Below are positions 34,838 through 44,259 of a stretch of 64,000 nucleotides of DNA, in pieces. The notes below the pieces were generated by a model. It saw only the letters and a list, made by a program, of their open reading frames with translations, was not told where the DNA came from and ran no database searches. The first letter of the stretch is position 1; every line of letters begins with the position of its first letter. Made by a program: the position numbers and the translations under genes. This DNA comes from JBMNPT01 sp050943735 (GTDB lineage Bacteria; Bacillota; Clostridia; Oscillospirales; RGIG577), in NCBI GenBank assembly GCA_050943735.1, contig JBMNPT010000001.1, forward strand, positions 124,001 to 188,000, in the 5' to 3' direction.

Positions 34838-36034
34838 ATGGAGCAGTGGATCAGAAGTTGGGGATACCTGGAAACCAATTTTCACGAGTTTCCCATTGAG
34901 GTGCAAAACGCTACGCAGCGGATTTTTTGTTACAACAACCTGCGGGGCGGCAAAGTGCGTCTGCATTTTTCCAATCTGTATGGGAAAAGCGATCTGCAAT
35001 TGGCGGGAGTCACCCTGTCCACTGCTCTGGAAGGCGAAAGGGTTTGTACCGATTCCATGCGGCAGGTAACAGTGGAAGGAAAAGGGGAAATTGTGATTCC
35101 CGCGGGAGAGGAGTTGTACAGCGATCCGGTGGAGTATCCGGTTCAGCCGGGACAGTGGCTGGCCGTCTCCGTCTATGTGGATAAACCTCAGACCATTTGG
35201 GGCTCCGCCTGCTGTATGGAGCGGTGTACCACCCGGGTCATCAATCGATTTGACGGAAACGAGTTGTGGTCCGATGGGTTTGTCGGTCAGGAGCAGTCCC
35301 AATGGTACGCATTTTTCCGGTACAAAACGGGGTTTCAGTGTTTTTACGCCGTAAACGGCGTGGAGGTGTGGACCGGGGAAAACCCAAAGGTGGTTGTAGC
35401 CTTTGGCGATTCGCTGACACACCATGGATTCTGGTCCCAAGCATTGGCCCGGAAGCTGTACGAAAAGCTGCCCGGCGGCATTTCGGTCATCAACGCGGGG
35501 ATTTGCGGCAACCGGATTTTACACGATGGTTCCATACGCTCGGTGTTTGGACAGCATTATGGGATCTGCGGAAAAGAGCGGCTGGAACGGGATGTGTTTT
35601 CCCGGGGCAAAGTGGACATGGTATTGATGCTGATGGGCATCAACGACATTCTGCATCCCACAGCGGGCATTGCTCCGGCCTGGGAAAAAGTCACCTTTTC
35701 CCAGCTGTGGGAAGGCCTGAACACCTGTGGGACCCTGATTCACAACCACGGGGCAACGGCGCTGGTCTCCACACTGCTTCCCTATTGGAATTTTCAGAAT
35801 TTGTGGAAGGAAGAGGATGATGCGCTGCGCCGGCAGGTCAATGAAACTCTGCGCAATCAACCGTCGGGTGTGTTTGATGGGCTGGTGGATTTGGAACAGG
35901 TGGTACGGGACCCGGCTTTGCCCAGAGCGCTGCGGGAGGAATACGACTGCGGCGATCATCTGCATTTGAATCAGGCGGGAGGAGAGGCCATTGCCCGCTC
36001 CATTGCCCCGCAGGTAGAGGAGAGGTTGTTATGA
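34838..36034 (+). CDS. SGNH/GDSL-family esterase with N-terminal beta domain
   Basis: The 398-residue protein has an N-terminal beta-sandwich of about 170 residues and a SGNH domain. The four blocks are visible: GDSL (190-193, S192), NAGICGNR, GIND and the C-terminal DHLHLN with the catalytic Asp and His. There is no signal peptide, so it is cytosolic. It is embedded between dctP and dctQ, an unusual place, and its stop overlaps the dctQ start. It may deacylate the imported substrate. The two-domain form resembles carbohydrate esterases. Confidence 0.87.
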   Translation: MEQWIRSWGYLETNFHEFPIEVQNATQRIFCYNNLRGGKVRLHFSNLYGKSDLQLAGVTLSTALEGERVCTDSMRQVTVEGKGEIVIPAGEELYSDPVEYPVQPGQWLAVSVYVDKPQTIWGSACCMERCTTRVINRFDGNELWSDGFVGQEQSQWYAFFRYKTGFQCFYAVNGVEVWTGENPKVVVAFGDSLTHHGFWSQALARKLYEKLPGGISVINAGICGNRILHDGSIRSVFGQHYGICGKERLERDVFSRGKVDMVLMLMGINDILHPTAGIAPAWEKVTFSQLWEGLNTCGTLIHNHGATALVSTLLPYWNFQNLWKEEDDALRRQVNETLRNQPSGVFDGLVDLEQVVRDPALPRALREEYDCGDHLHLNQAGGEAIARSIAPQVEERLL

Positions 36035-36534
36035 AAAAAAAGAAATGGCTGCGGTATTTGTACAATGTGGACTATGCCATTGCGGGAGTGTGCCTGATGG
36101 CGCTGATTTTCTTCACCATATTTGGAGTGGTCATGCGGTATGTGATGAACGATCCCCTGACCTGGCTGGAGGAAATTCAGTTTATTCTGGTGGTACAAGT
36201 GGCCTTTTGGGGCGCTTCGGCCGGCTGTAAAAACAATGAACATATTGCCATTGAAGTGATCGTGGAAATGCTGCCCGCCAAAATTCAGAAGGTGTTTGAG
36301 TGGATCATCGGGATTGTGGTTTTATTGATTCTGGCTCTGTTGGCTCAGCAGCAATTTATGCGGGCGGTGGATTTGTACTATACAGGCAGAACCACCAATA
36401 TTCTGCATTTTCCCGTATTTATCAACTACGCCAGCGTGTCCATTGCGTGTGTGTTTATGATGGTCCATTATGTACTGTATTGGGTGAAAAATTATAAAGA
36501 GAAATACATCTGCAAAGGGGGAAATGGACAATGA
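36031..36534 (+). CDS. dctQ: TRAP transporter small permease (DctQ)
   Basis: The 167-residue protein has four predicted membrane helices (about 15-37, 45-65, 90-110, 128-150) and the conserved tryptophan-acidic sequence LTWLEEIQF of DctQ. It starts inside the end of the SGNH gene (ATGA overlap) and ends inside the dctM start, so the three are co-translated. Confidence 0.93.
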   Translation: MKKKKWLRYLYNVDYAIAGVCLMALIFFTIFGVVMRYVMNDPLTWLEEIQFILVVQVAFWGASAGCKNNEHIAIEVIVEMLPAKIQKVFEWIIGIVVLLILALLAQQQFMRAVDLYYTGRTTNILHFPVFINYASVSIACVFMMVHYVLYWVKNYKEKYICKGGNGQ

Positions 36535-37814
36535 ATGCGGTATGTGTAGCCGCGGTGGTTTTGCTGGTCAGCCTGTTCAGTAAAATTCCCGTCTTTGTTT
36601 CCATCATGCTGGGCTCCATCAGCTACTTTTTCCTGGTGCCCGAGGTCTCCATGCAGATTGTGGTGCAGCGGTTTACCTCCGGCCTGGAAAGCGTTCCCCT
36701 GTTGGCCGCACCCTTTTTCATCTGTGCGGGGGTCTTTATGAATTATTGCGGCGTGACCACTCGGATCATGCATTTCTGTACCGTTTTGACCGGGCGCATG
36801 AGCGGGGGCCTGGCACAGGTCAATGTTCTCATGTCCACCTTGATGGGCGGCCTGTGTGGCTCCAACATCGCAGACGCCGCCATGGAGGCGAAAATTCTGG
36901 TGCCGGAGATGGAGAAGCAGGGATTGCCCAAGCCTTTTTCCACTGTGGTCACCGCGTTTTCAGCGGTGATTACCCCTCTGATTCCTCCGGGGGTACTGAT
37001 GATTCTGTATGGCGCATTGGCCAGTGTTTCCATTGGTCAGCTGTTCATCAGCGGCATTTCAGTGGGACTCATCACCTGTGTGTGTCTTATGGTATTGACT
37101 GCGGTGATTTCCAAGAAAAACGGGTACCGACCCTATCGCACAGAGAAGGCCACCGTCCGTGATTTCATGCAGGCCTTTACCAAAGCCCTGCTTCCTCTCT
37201 GTCTGCCCATCATCATCATCGGCGGCATTCGGATTGGCGTCTTTACACCCACTGAAGCGGGAGCCATCGCGGTGGCCTACGCCCTGTTTTTGGGCATTTA
37301 CTACCGGGAGCTCAGCTGGGATGACTTTGTGGCGGGCATCAAGGAGGCGGTGATCACCACCGGCGCCATTGAGCTGATCATTGGAGCCGCCTCGGTGTTT
37401 GCCTGGATTCTCACCAAAGAACAGGTGCCCCAGAAAATTTCCGAATGGATGCTGCTGACCATCAGCAACAAATATCTCTTTTTACTGCTGGTCAATCTGT
37501 TTTTGCTGGTGGTGGGCATGTTCATTGAGGGTACTGCCGCTGCCATTGTGCTGGTGCCGCTGTTGGCACCCATTGCCGCGGCCTTCCAGATTGACCCCAT
37601 TCAGTTCGCATTCATCTTTATTTTCAATTTCTCCATCGGTGCCATTACGCCGCCCATGGGTACATTGATGTTTGTGACCTGCAGTGTAACCAAGTGCAAA
37701 ACCAAAGATTTTTTGAAGGCCTCGGTGCCCTATTTCGCGGTATTCTTTTTCATTCTGGCGATCATCACACTGGTGCCGCTGGCCACCACCGGTATTTTGA
37801 AACTGTTTTACTGA
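36531..37814 (+). CDS. dctM: TRAP transporter large permease (DctM)
   Basis: The 427-residue protein has about 12 hydrophobic segments and typical DctM motifs: LAAPFFICAG near the N-terminus, TPLIPPGV with the following helix break, and FTPTEAGAIAVAYAL. It uses a sodium or proton gradient to import the acid presented by DctP. It ends the operon and is followed by a terminator. Confidence 0.95.
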   Translation: MNAVCVAAVVLLVSLFSKIPVFVSIMLGSISYFFLVPEVSMQIVVQRFTSGLESVPLLAAPFFICAGVFMNYCGVTTRIMHFCTVLTGRMSGGLAQVNVLMSTLMGGLCGSNIADAAMEAKILVPEMEKQGLPKPFSTVVTAFSAVITPLIPPGVLMILYGALASVSIGQLFISGISVGLITCVCLMVLTAVISKKNGYRPYRTEKATVRDFMQAFTKALLPLCLPIIIIGGIRIGVFTPTEAGAIAVAYALFLGIYYRELSWDDFVAGIKEAVITTGAIELIIGAASVFAWILTKEQVPQKISEWMLLTISNKYLFLLLVNLFLLVVGMFIEGTAAAIVLVPLLAPIAAAFQIDPIQFAFIFIFNFSIGAITPPMGTLMFVTCSVTKCKTKDFLKASVPYFAVFFFILAIITLVPLATTGILKLFY

Positions 37815-37824
37815 TTTTCCCAAG

Positions 37825-37856
37825 CAACGCCGTCCATTAAGCCATGGGCGGCGTTG
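37825..37856 (+). terminator. Terminator of the TRAP operon
   Basis: CAACGCCGTCCAT (37825-37837) pairs with ATGGGCGGCGTTG (37844-37856) with one G-U pair, then TTGTTTTT. Confidence 0.85.
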
Positions 37857-37980
37857 TTGTTTTTCCCAGGAGAATCTGTTTCAAAATAGCATGTCCTGCT
37901 TTGAAAAAAACCAAATTTTACAGAAAATGTTCAGAAATCAATCAATTATATGGAAAAATAAAATGAACGTATCATATTTG

Positions 37981-38013
37981 AAAAAAAGAAGGGGAATTTC
38001 CCCTTCTTTTTTT
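37981..38013. terminator. Second hairpin in the dctM-sulfatase spacer
   Basis: A7-GAAGGGG (37981-37994) pairs with CCCCTTC-T7 (38000-38013) around a 5-base loop. It is a bidirectional-looking terminator upstream of the sulfatase promoter. It insulates the two catabolic units, and nothing else gene-like is seen in 37857-38066. Confidence 0.7.
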
Positions 38014-38066
38014 ATGGGAGCAAAATGAAATGTATAAAAATGGGACAATGAGTGGCCGAACTTCAA

Positions 38067-38095
38067 TTGACGGTCTATTTTTCAAATCATATGAT
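38067..38095 (+). promoter_or_regulatory. Promoter of the sulfatase-TTT operon
   Basis: TTGACG (38067-38072) and TATGAT (38090-38095) are 17 bp apart, 56 bp upstream of the first sulfatase start. It is a sigma-70-type promoter, and no sigma-54 element is found nearby. Confidence 0.6.
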
Positions 38096-38151
38096 TAAAA
38101 CAGAAACAGACAAAAAAACCCATGGTAAAACCAATGCGGAAAGGAGGAAAT

Positions 38152-39627
38152 ATGGTGAATCGTGCTCCCAATATCATCTATATTCTCTCAGACCAGCACA
38201 ACGCCGCAGTGGCTGGCGCCTATGGAGATTCCATAGTGCGTACGCCTCATATGGACCAGCTGGCCCGGGAGGGAGTGACGCTGGAAAATTGCTATTGTGC
38301 ATCGCCGCTGTGTGTGCCTAGTAGAACCGCTCTGCTGTCGGGCCGCCTGCCCTCTCACACCGGGGTGTACAACAATATGCAGTGTTATCCGTCGGATAAA
38401 GCCACCTTTGTGCACGCGCTGCGGCTGGATGGCTATGAGACGGTGTTGTGCGGACGGATGCATTTTGTGGGCTGGGATCAGCGTCATGGCTTTGAAACCA
38501 GGTTGGTGGGTGACATCACCGCTTCGTTCATGGGCTATGACAATGAAGAGGAGGTGTATGGAGATTTCAAGAGGACTTCCTACCAGCACATCAAAGCCAT
38601 CCAGAAATCGGGCGGCGGCAATTCTGCGGTTTTGCAGTATGACAGAGAGGTGACCGATGCCGCACTGGAATATCTGACCCGGCGGGGACAAAAGGAGGAA
38701 AGGCCGCTGTTTTTGCTGGTGGGACTCTATGGTCCCCACTGTCCCTACATCGCACCTCCTGATCTGTTCGCCCACTACTATCGGACGCTGCCTCCCATGG
38801 GGACCGTTTCCCGGGAGGAGTATGAGGCCCTTCACCCCGCCATGCAGAAGTGGCAGCAAAACCGGGAGCTGGACCAGATCTGCGACGAGGATGTGAGGCG
38901 GATTCGGGCCGCCTACTATGGCATGGTGGAATATGTGGACAGCTTGGTGGGAGAGATTGTGGAGCAGGTGGACCGGTGCTTTGATCCGGAAAATACCCTG
39001 GTGATCTACGGTTCGGACCATGGGGATAACATCGGAGAGCACGGCCTGTTCTGGAAGACCAATTTCTATGAAGGAGCCAGCCATATTCCCATGATTTTCC
39101 GCTGGAAAAACCACCTTCAGCCGGGCCGCAGAATCGGAGAGCTGACCAGTTTGCTGGATGTGGCACCTACCCTGTTGTCTCTGGCAGGCGAGTACGCCCT
39201 GCCGGAATACGACGGACTGGATTTGATGCCCTGTCTGCTGGGAGAGAAATCCATCCCCCGGGATCGGGTGGTGTTTGCGGAATGTTCCGACATCAAGGGA
39301 GACGCCCCCAGCGCCATGCTGCGGATGGGACCATATAAACTCATCCGTCATGCGGGGTATGAGCAGCCCCAGCTGTTCGATCTGGAAAAGGACCCTCATG
39401 AACTGCACGATCTAGCAGACAAAGAGGCCTACCGGGAGGTCAGAGAACGGCTAATGGTGGAGATGGGCGTCTACTGGGAACCTCAGCGGGCATTGCGCCA
39501 GTTGGAGGTGGATTTGAAGCACAATGCGCTGCTGAGCCAGTGGGTGCGGCAGGTGAGGCCTCAGCCGGTGGAAGAATGGCGCGGCCGAGTGGAGGACAAC
39601 TACATTTCCATCCAAAAATTAGAATAA
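38152..39627 (+). CDS. Cys-type sulfatase 1 (alkaline phosphatase superfamily)
   Basis: The start ATG 38152 has AAGGAGG 5 bp upstream and gives 491 residues without signal peptide, so the enzyme is cytosolic. Metal ligands are expected at D14/Q15 (ILSDQHN) and in GSDHGDNIGEHG. The catalytic site C54-V-P-S-R58 is a Cys-type formylglycine motif, which in anaerobes is matured by the radical-SAM enzyme anSME. Substrates could be sulfate esters or, in the same superfamily, phosphonate monoesters. First gene of a seven-gene run; the next gene begins 15 bp later. No maturase is in the window. Confidence 0.9.
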   Translation: MVNRAPNIIYILSDQHNAAVAGAYGDSIVRTPHMDQLAREGVTLENCYCASPLCVPSRTALLSGRLPSHTGVYNNMQCYPSDKATFVHALRLDGYETVLCGRMHFVGWDQRHGFETRLVGDITASFMGYDNEEEVYGDFKRTSYQHIKAIQKSGGGNSAVLQYDREVTDAALEYLTRRGQKEERPLFLLVGLYGPHCPYIAPPDLFAHYYRTLPPMGTVSREEYEALHPAMQKWQQNRELDQICDEDVRRIRAAYYGMVEYVDSLVGEIVEQVDRCFDPENTLVIYGSDHGDNIGEHGLFWKTNFYEGASHIPMIFRWKNHLQPGRRIGELTSLLDVAPTLLSLAGEYALPEYDGLDLMPCLLGEKSIPRDRVVFAECSDIKGDAPSAMLRMGPYKLIRHAGYEQPQLFDLEKDPHELHDLADKEAYREVRERLMVEMGVYWEPQRALRQLEVDLKHNALLSQWVRQVRPQPVEEWRGRVEDNYISIQKLE

Positions 39628-39642
39628 AGGAGACAGATATGT

Positions 39643-41106
39643 ATGAGTAATAAACGCCCCAACATTTTAATCATCTGTTCCGATCAACAGCGGTATGACA
39701 CACTGGGATGCTATGGGAATTCATTTACCCGCACCCCCAATCTGGATGGGTTGGCCCAGGAGGGCGTACTCTTTGAGCGGGCCTATTGTCAAAACCCCGT
39801 ATGTACGCCCAGCCGTGCCAGTTTTATGACCGGCCGGTATCCCCGCACCACCTGCTGCAGACAAAACGGACAGGATATCCCCGAGAGGGAGGTGTTGTTT
39901 TCCAAGTTGCTGGCGGACGGCGGCTATACCTGCGGCCTGTGCGGGAAATTCCATCTGTCGGCCTGTGAGCCCTCTTCCTCTCCCAGAAGCGAACGGAGAA
40001 TTGACGATGGATTTCACTATTTTGAGTGGACCCATGCCTCTTCCCACCGGCAGCCCACCAATGCCTATCAACTGTGGCTGCGGGAGCGGGGCGTTCCCTA
40101 TCAGGTGACGCCCATGGAGGAGTGCCGGTATGTGCAAAAGGGGATGCCTGCTCAATGGCATCAAACCACCTTCTGTACCAGCAAGGCTATGAACTTCATC
40201 GACAGCTGCGGGGAATATGATGATCCCTGGATGTTTGTCATCAATTATTTCGATCCCCACGCCGCATTTGACCCGCCGGAGGAGTATATCAAACCCTACC
40301 TGGAACGGCTGGAGGACATTCCTCTTCCCAACTTCACGCCGGAGGAGCTGGAGGACAAACCGGTCATTCAGAAGGAAGAATATTATAAAGCCACCAACAG
40401 CAAACGCTTTTATTCGGGCAAGTGGTACTCCTATCCCGCCGCCAATATGACCGAGCAGGATCACCGATACATCAAAGCCGCCTACTGGGCCATGTGTGAT
40501 CTCATCGATGATCAAGTGGGCAGACTGCTGGACCACCTGAAAGAGTCGGGACAGGCGGAAAACACCCTGGTGGTGTATATGTCCGACCACGGCGAACTGC
40601 TGGGAGATCACGGCATGTATTACAAAGGCCCCTTCTTCTATGAACCGTCGGTGCGGGTTCCCTTTATTTTCTCCTGGCCTGGGAATTTCCAGAGCGGGAA
40701 ACGGTGCGGCGTACCAGTGGAGCTGATCGATTTGGCGCCCACTTTGCTGGAAGCGGCCGGCATAGAAATTCCGGCCTATATGCAGGGCAAATCCCTGTAC
40801 CCCTATCTCTGCGGTCAGGAGGACACCCCGCCGGTGACCGATGTGTACTGTGAATACTACAATTCTCTGCCTTGGAACGAACCCCATATCCATGCCACCA
40901 TGGTGCTGGACGACCGGTATAAGCTGGTGTTGTATCACACGCTGCAGGATGGGGAGCTGTATGATTTGCAGCAGGACCCCATCGAGCGGGTGAATCGCTG
41001 GAGAGACCCGGCGTTTGCCTCCATCCGGCAGGAGATGCTGGTGAAACTGTGTAACAAAATGGCATGGACGGTGGATCCTCTGCCCATGCGCCATGCCCCC
41101 TGGTGA
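39643..41106 (+). CDS. Cys-type sulfatase 2
   Basis: This 487-residue cytosolic enzyme is related to sulfatase 1 in length and layout. The formylglycine motif is C54-T-P-S-R58, followed by ASFMTGRYP; metal ligands lie in ICSDQQ (near residue 14) and MSDHGELLGDHG. The middle part differs strongly from sulfatase 1, so the two are probably not redundant. A related group acts on choline sulfate or on host and plant sulfate esters; substrate not evident. It lies 15 bp after sulfatase 1 and 23 bp before tctB. Confidence 0.9.
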   Translation: MSNKRPNILIICSDQQRYDTLGCYGNSFTRTPNLDGLAQEGVLFERAYCQNPVCTPSRASFMTGRYPRTTCCRQNGQDIPEREVLFSKLLADGGYTCGLCGKFHLSACEPSSSPRSERRIDDGFHYFEWTHASSHRQPTNAYQLWLRERGVPYQVTPMEECRYVQKGMPAQWHQTTFCTSKAMNFIDSCGEYDDPWMFVINYFDPHAAFDPPEEYIKPYLERLEDIPLPNFTPEELEDKPVIQKEEYYKATNSKRFYSGKWYSYPAANMTEQDHRYIKAAYWAMCDLIDDQVGRLLDHLKESGQAENTLVVYMSDHGELLGDHGMYYKGPFFYEPSVRVPFIFSWPGNFQSGKRCGVPVELIDLAPTLLEAAGIEIPAYMQGKSLYPYLCGQEDTPPVTDVYCEYYNSLPWNEPHIHATMVLDDRYKLVLYHTLQDGELYDLQQDPIERVNRWRDPAFASIRQEMLVKLCNKMAWTVDPLPMRHAPW

Positions 41107-41129
41107 TCTCGGAAAGTGAGGTGAAACAA

Positions 41130-41588
41130 ATGAAAAAAACCCGATTGCTGCAAAATGGAGAGTTCTATCTGGGCCTTGCGCTGGTGATCTTTTCCCTGGT
41201 GATTTTCTTTTCCATCGGCGGCATCAAAAATCCCAGCGCCAGAGTGTGGCCCTATGTGATTATGATTCCGCTGGGACTCAGCTCCTGCGCCATTTTGCTC
41301 TCTTCGCTGAAAAACAGTTTTACCGACGTGGGAGTCTTTCGTCTGACCCGCAAGGAAATTGCCACCATTGTGGCGATTTTACTTACTGCCATTTTAGAGG
41401 AGTTCATTGGACTGTTGCCGGCGCTGTTTTTGCTGACGCTGGTGATCAACGGTATCATACAGGGATTTGGCAGCAAAAAGGTGTTGGTGTGGAATTTGAT
41501 TTTCAGCGTTGTATTTATCATCGTGTGCTATCTGGTCTTTGATTTGTGGCTGGAAATGTACATGCCCATAGGCAGTCTCTTTACATGA
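41130..41588 (+). CDS. tctB: Tripartite tricarboxylate transporter small permease (TctB)
   Basis: The 152-residue protein has four membrane helices (about 12-32, 40-60, 80-105, 120-145) and a low-conservation TctB layout. The start ATG 41130 follows AAAGTGAGG. It is the weakest-conserved component of TTT importers, but its position before a TctC lipoprotein and a TctA permease makes the assignment safe. Confidence 0.88.
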   Translation: MKKTRLLQNGEFYLGLALVIFSLVIFFSIGGIKNPSARVWPYVIMIPLGLSSCAILLSSLKNSFTDVGVFRLTRKEIATIVAILLTAILEEFIGLLPALFLLTLVINGIIQGFGSKKVLVWNLIFSVVFIIVCYLVFDLWLEMYMPIGSLFT

Positions 41589-41629
41589 TAAAAAAGAAAA
41601 AAACACCGTACGGAGAAGGAGTGGAAACT

Positions 41630-42625
41630 ATGAAAAAAAACAGGATGTACAAATGGATGGCAGCGGCACTCTCAACCACGATCCTGGCGGGCTTGACCGG
41701 GTGTGACTCGTCAAATCCCTCCGGCAGCGGAACCAGCGGAGGCTCCGCGGAAAACTGGCCTGAGCGGGACATCACCATGATCATGCCCTCTCCGGCGGGC
41801 GGCGGGTCAGATACTCTGGCCAGACTCATTATCCCCTTTCTGGAGGAGGAATGGGGCGTCAAGATTGTCATTGAAAATTACGATACCGCTCTGGACGCAA
41901 CGGTGGCTATGTCGGAGGCCAAAAATGACGGGTATACCATGGGCATGTGCCAGAATACCGACTATGGATTGCATACGGTGTGTTATGACCTGGGCATTAC
42001 GCTGGATGACTTTACCTTTGCCTGCGGCATGACCAATACGCCCATGATTCTGGCCGCCAGTGAAAAGTCTGGGATCAAGAGTCTGGATGATCTGATCGCG
42101 GCGGCCAATGCCAACCCGGGTCAAATTGTATGTACCACATCGGGCGCCACCCACCTGCTGGAGAGCCTGATGGTGGAAGATGCGCTGGACATTGACATTT
42201 CCACAGTGGTTCGATCCAGCGGCAGCGAAAGCGCCCAGGCACTTATGGGCAACAACAATGATATCGGCGTGCTGGCGGCTAAATTCGGCAGCCAGATTGA
42301 AGAGTACAACGGAACGGTGCTGGGGATTTTCACCAGTGAACGGCTGGAGGAATATCCGGAGTACGCCACCTTTACGGAACAGGGCTACGATGTGGTGGAC
42401 GATGTGATGCGCGGTTGGGTGTTCCCGGCGGGCGTGGATCAGGCGATTGTGGACAAAGTGGAAGCCACCATGAAAGAGTTGACAGAACGGGAAGACTATG
42501 TGCAGGCCCTGGCAGAGGGCGGTGAAATCGCGGCGTTCAAGGAAGGCGCGCAGTTTACCCAGGAGCTGCAGGACTATCTGACGGTGGCGGAAGAGGCCTA
42601 TGAGCAGTATCCGGACGCATTTTAA
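41630..42625 (+). CDS. tctC: Tripartite tricarboxylate transporter substrate-binding lipoprotein (TctC/Bug family)
   Basis: The start ATG 41630 follows GGAGAAGGAG. The 331-residue precursor has a signal peptide with lipobox LTGC (C25). The mature protein starts with a Ser/Gly-rich linker and shows the Bug signature PSPAGGGSDTLARL. Bug proteins bind carboxylates through water-bridged main-chain contacts. With tctB and tctA it forms a complete TTT importer in one operon. Confidence 0.92.
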   Translation: MKKNRMYKWMAAALSTTILAGLTGCDSSNPSGSGTSGGSAENWPERDITMIMPSPAGGGSDTLARLIIPFLEEEWGVKIVIENYDTALDATVAMSEAKNDGYTMGMCQNTDYGLHTVCYDLGITLDDFTFACGMTNTPMILAASEKSGIKSLDDLIAAANANPGQIVCTTSGATHLLESLMVEDALDIDISTVVRSSGSESAQALMGNNNDIGVLAAKFGSQIEEYNGTVLGIFTSERLEEYPEYATFTEQGYDVVDDVMRGWVFPAGVDQAIVDKVEATMKELTEREDYVQALAEGGEIAAFKEGAQFTQELQDYLTVAEEAYEQYPDAF

Positions 42626-42656
42626 GGACGGCATTTTGAAATTGAGGTGTTAGGTT

Positions 42657-44156
42657 ATGGAAATTTTGAATGCGATTTTGCAGTCCTTCACGCCGTGGAC
42701 TTTGATCTTGACCATGGGCGGCACCATTTTGGGCATCATTTTTGGTGCCATTCCGGGGCTCAATGGAACGGTGGGGGTGGCCATGCTGCTGCCCATCACC
42801 TACACCATGAACACAACTGACGGCTTGCTGGTGCTTTCGGCGCTGTATATGGGCAGTACCTTTGGAGGTTCCATCTCCGCCATTCTGCTCAATGTGCCGG
42901 GCACCGGAGAAGCGGCTTGTACCGCCTTGGATGGTGCACCTCTGGCCAAAAAAGGACACGCCTGTGAGGCGCTCTACTATTCCATTTTTGCCAGTACCAT
43001 CGGCGGCTTGCTGGGTGTGTTTACCATGTTCTTTTTCACCCGCAAGCTGGCGGATCTGGCGCTGAAATTCAGCGATGCGGAGATGTTTTTGCTGTGCATC
43101 GCGGGATTGGCTGTGGTGGCCGGTCTGGTGGGCAAAAACATTTGGAAGGGAATTTTCTCCTGCTCGCTGGGCCTGATCCTGGCCTGTGTGGGCATTGACG
43201 GATGGACCAGCAGCATCCGGTTCACCTATGGCATCGGCTCGCTGCGGGCGGGCATTGACCTGGTGGCTGTGATGGTGGGCCTGTTTGCCATCACTGAAAT
43301 GCTCACTCTCATCAGCAACAAGGACCACGATGTGACGCCGGGCGAATTGCCTCAGATGACCGGCATGCTGGACGCTCTGAAGACCACCCTGCGCCACTGG
43401 GTGACGCTGCTCAAAACCGGCGTGGTGGGAACCATCATTGGCATTCTGCCCGGTACCGGGGCGGCAGTGGGTTCCTTCATCGCCTACGGCATGGTGCGTT
43501 CCTCCAAAAAACAGCTGGACAGCACCCCTTATGGAAAGGGCAACATCGACGGGATTCTGGGTCCGGAATGTGCCAACAACGCGGCCTGCGGCGGCAGCTA
43601 CATTCCGCTGCTGGCGCTGGGCATTCCCGGCTCTGCCACCTCCGCCATTTTGTACGGAGCCATGTGCGTCCACGGGTTGAACCCCGGGCCGGAGCTGTTT
43701 TCCGCCAATGCGCCCCTGGTATATACCTTCATGTTCGGTATGCTGCTGGCGGTGATTTTGATGTGCATTTTCGGCGCCACCGGCGTCAAGCTGTTTGCCA
43801 GGGTGCTGACAGTGAAGGTCAAGTACATTGTGCCGGTGGTGCTGATCTTCTCCCTGATCGGTGCCTACAGCATCCGCAACAAAGTGGTGGATGTGTTTAT
43901 CGCACTGCTGTTCGGCGTGGTGGGCCTGCTGTTCAAGCGGTTCAAAATTCCGGTGGCCCCCTGTGTGCTGGGCCTGATTTTGGGCGGCATGGGAGAAAAG
44001 TATCTGCGGTATTGCATGACCGAAGCCGAAGCCGCGGACGTCAATCTTTTTAGTTTTATTGTGTTCCGTCCCATTTCCATAGCGGTGATCATTTTTATCG
44101 CGGCCATTTTGTATTTCAATGTGAAATCCCGGGCCAATACAGTGGCGGACGACTAA
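42657..44156 (+). CDS. tctA: Tripartite tricarboxylate transporter large permease (TctA)
   Basis: The 499-residue permease has about 12 membrane segments. The family motifs GAIPGLNGTVGVAMLLPIT near the N-terminus and GILPGTGAAVGSF in the middle are the two conserved helical hairpins of TctA. It drives uptake of the TctC-bound acid by proton or sodium symport. It lies 31 bp after tctC. Confidence 0.95.
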   Translation: MEILNAILQSFTPWTLILTMGGTILGIIFGAIPGLNGTVGVAMLLPITYTMNTTDGLLVLSALYMGSTFGGSISAILLNVPGTGEAACTALDGAPLAKKGHACEALYYSIFASTIGGLLGVFTMFFFTRKLADLALKFSDAEMFLLCIAGLAVVAGLVGKNIWKGIFSCSLGLILACVGIDGWTSSIRFTYGIGSLRAGIDLVAVMVGLFAITEMLTLISNKDHDVTPGELPQMTGMLDALKTTLRHWVTLLKTGVVGTIIGILPGTGAAVGSFIAYGMVRSSKKQLDSTPYGKGNIDGILGPECANNAACGGSYIPLLALGIPGSATSAILYGAMCVHGLNPGPELFSANAPLVYTFMFGMLLAVILMCIFGATGVKLFARVLTVKVKYIVPVVLIFSLIGAYSIRNKVVDVFIALLFGVVGLLFKRFKIPVAPCVLGLILGGMGEKYLRYCMTEAEAADVNLFSFIVFRPISIAVIIFIAAILYFNVKSRANTVADD

Positions 44157-44177
44157 ACCACATAAAAATCCATAAGA

Positions 44178-44206
44178 AGGAGCCTGCCGCAAATGCGAGA
44201 GGCTCT
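44178..44206 (+). terminator. Weak hairpin between tctA and regulator 2
   Basis: GGAGCCT...CGCA pairs with TGCG...AGGCTC, followed by TTTCGCC. It has a short U-run and probably attenuates rather than ends the transcript. Confidence 0.35.
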
Positions 44207-44259
44207 TTCGCCATGGAGAGAGTCTGTGCCAATATTGGCAACGTTGCGGAGGTGGATGC

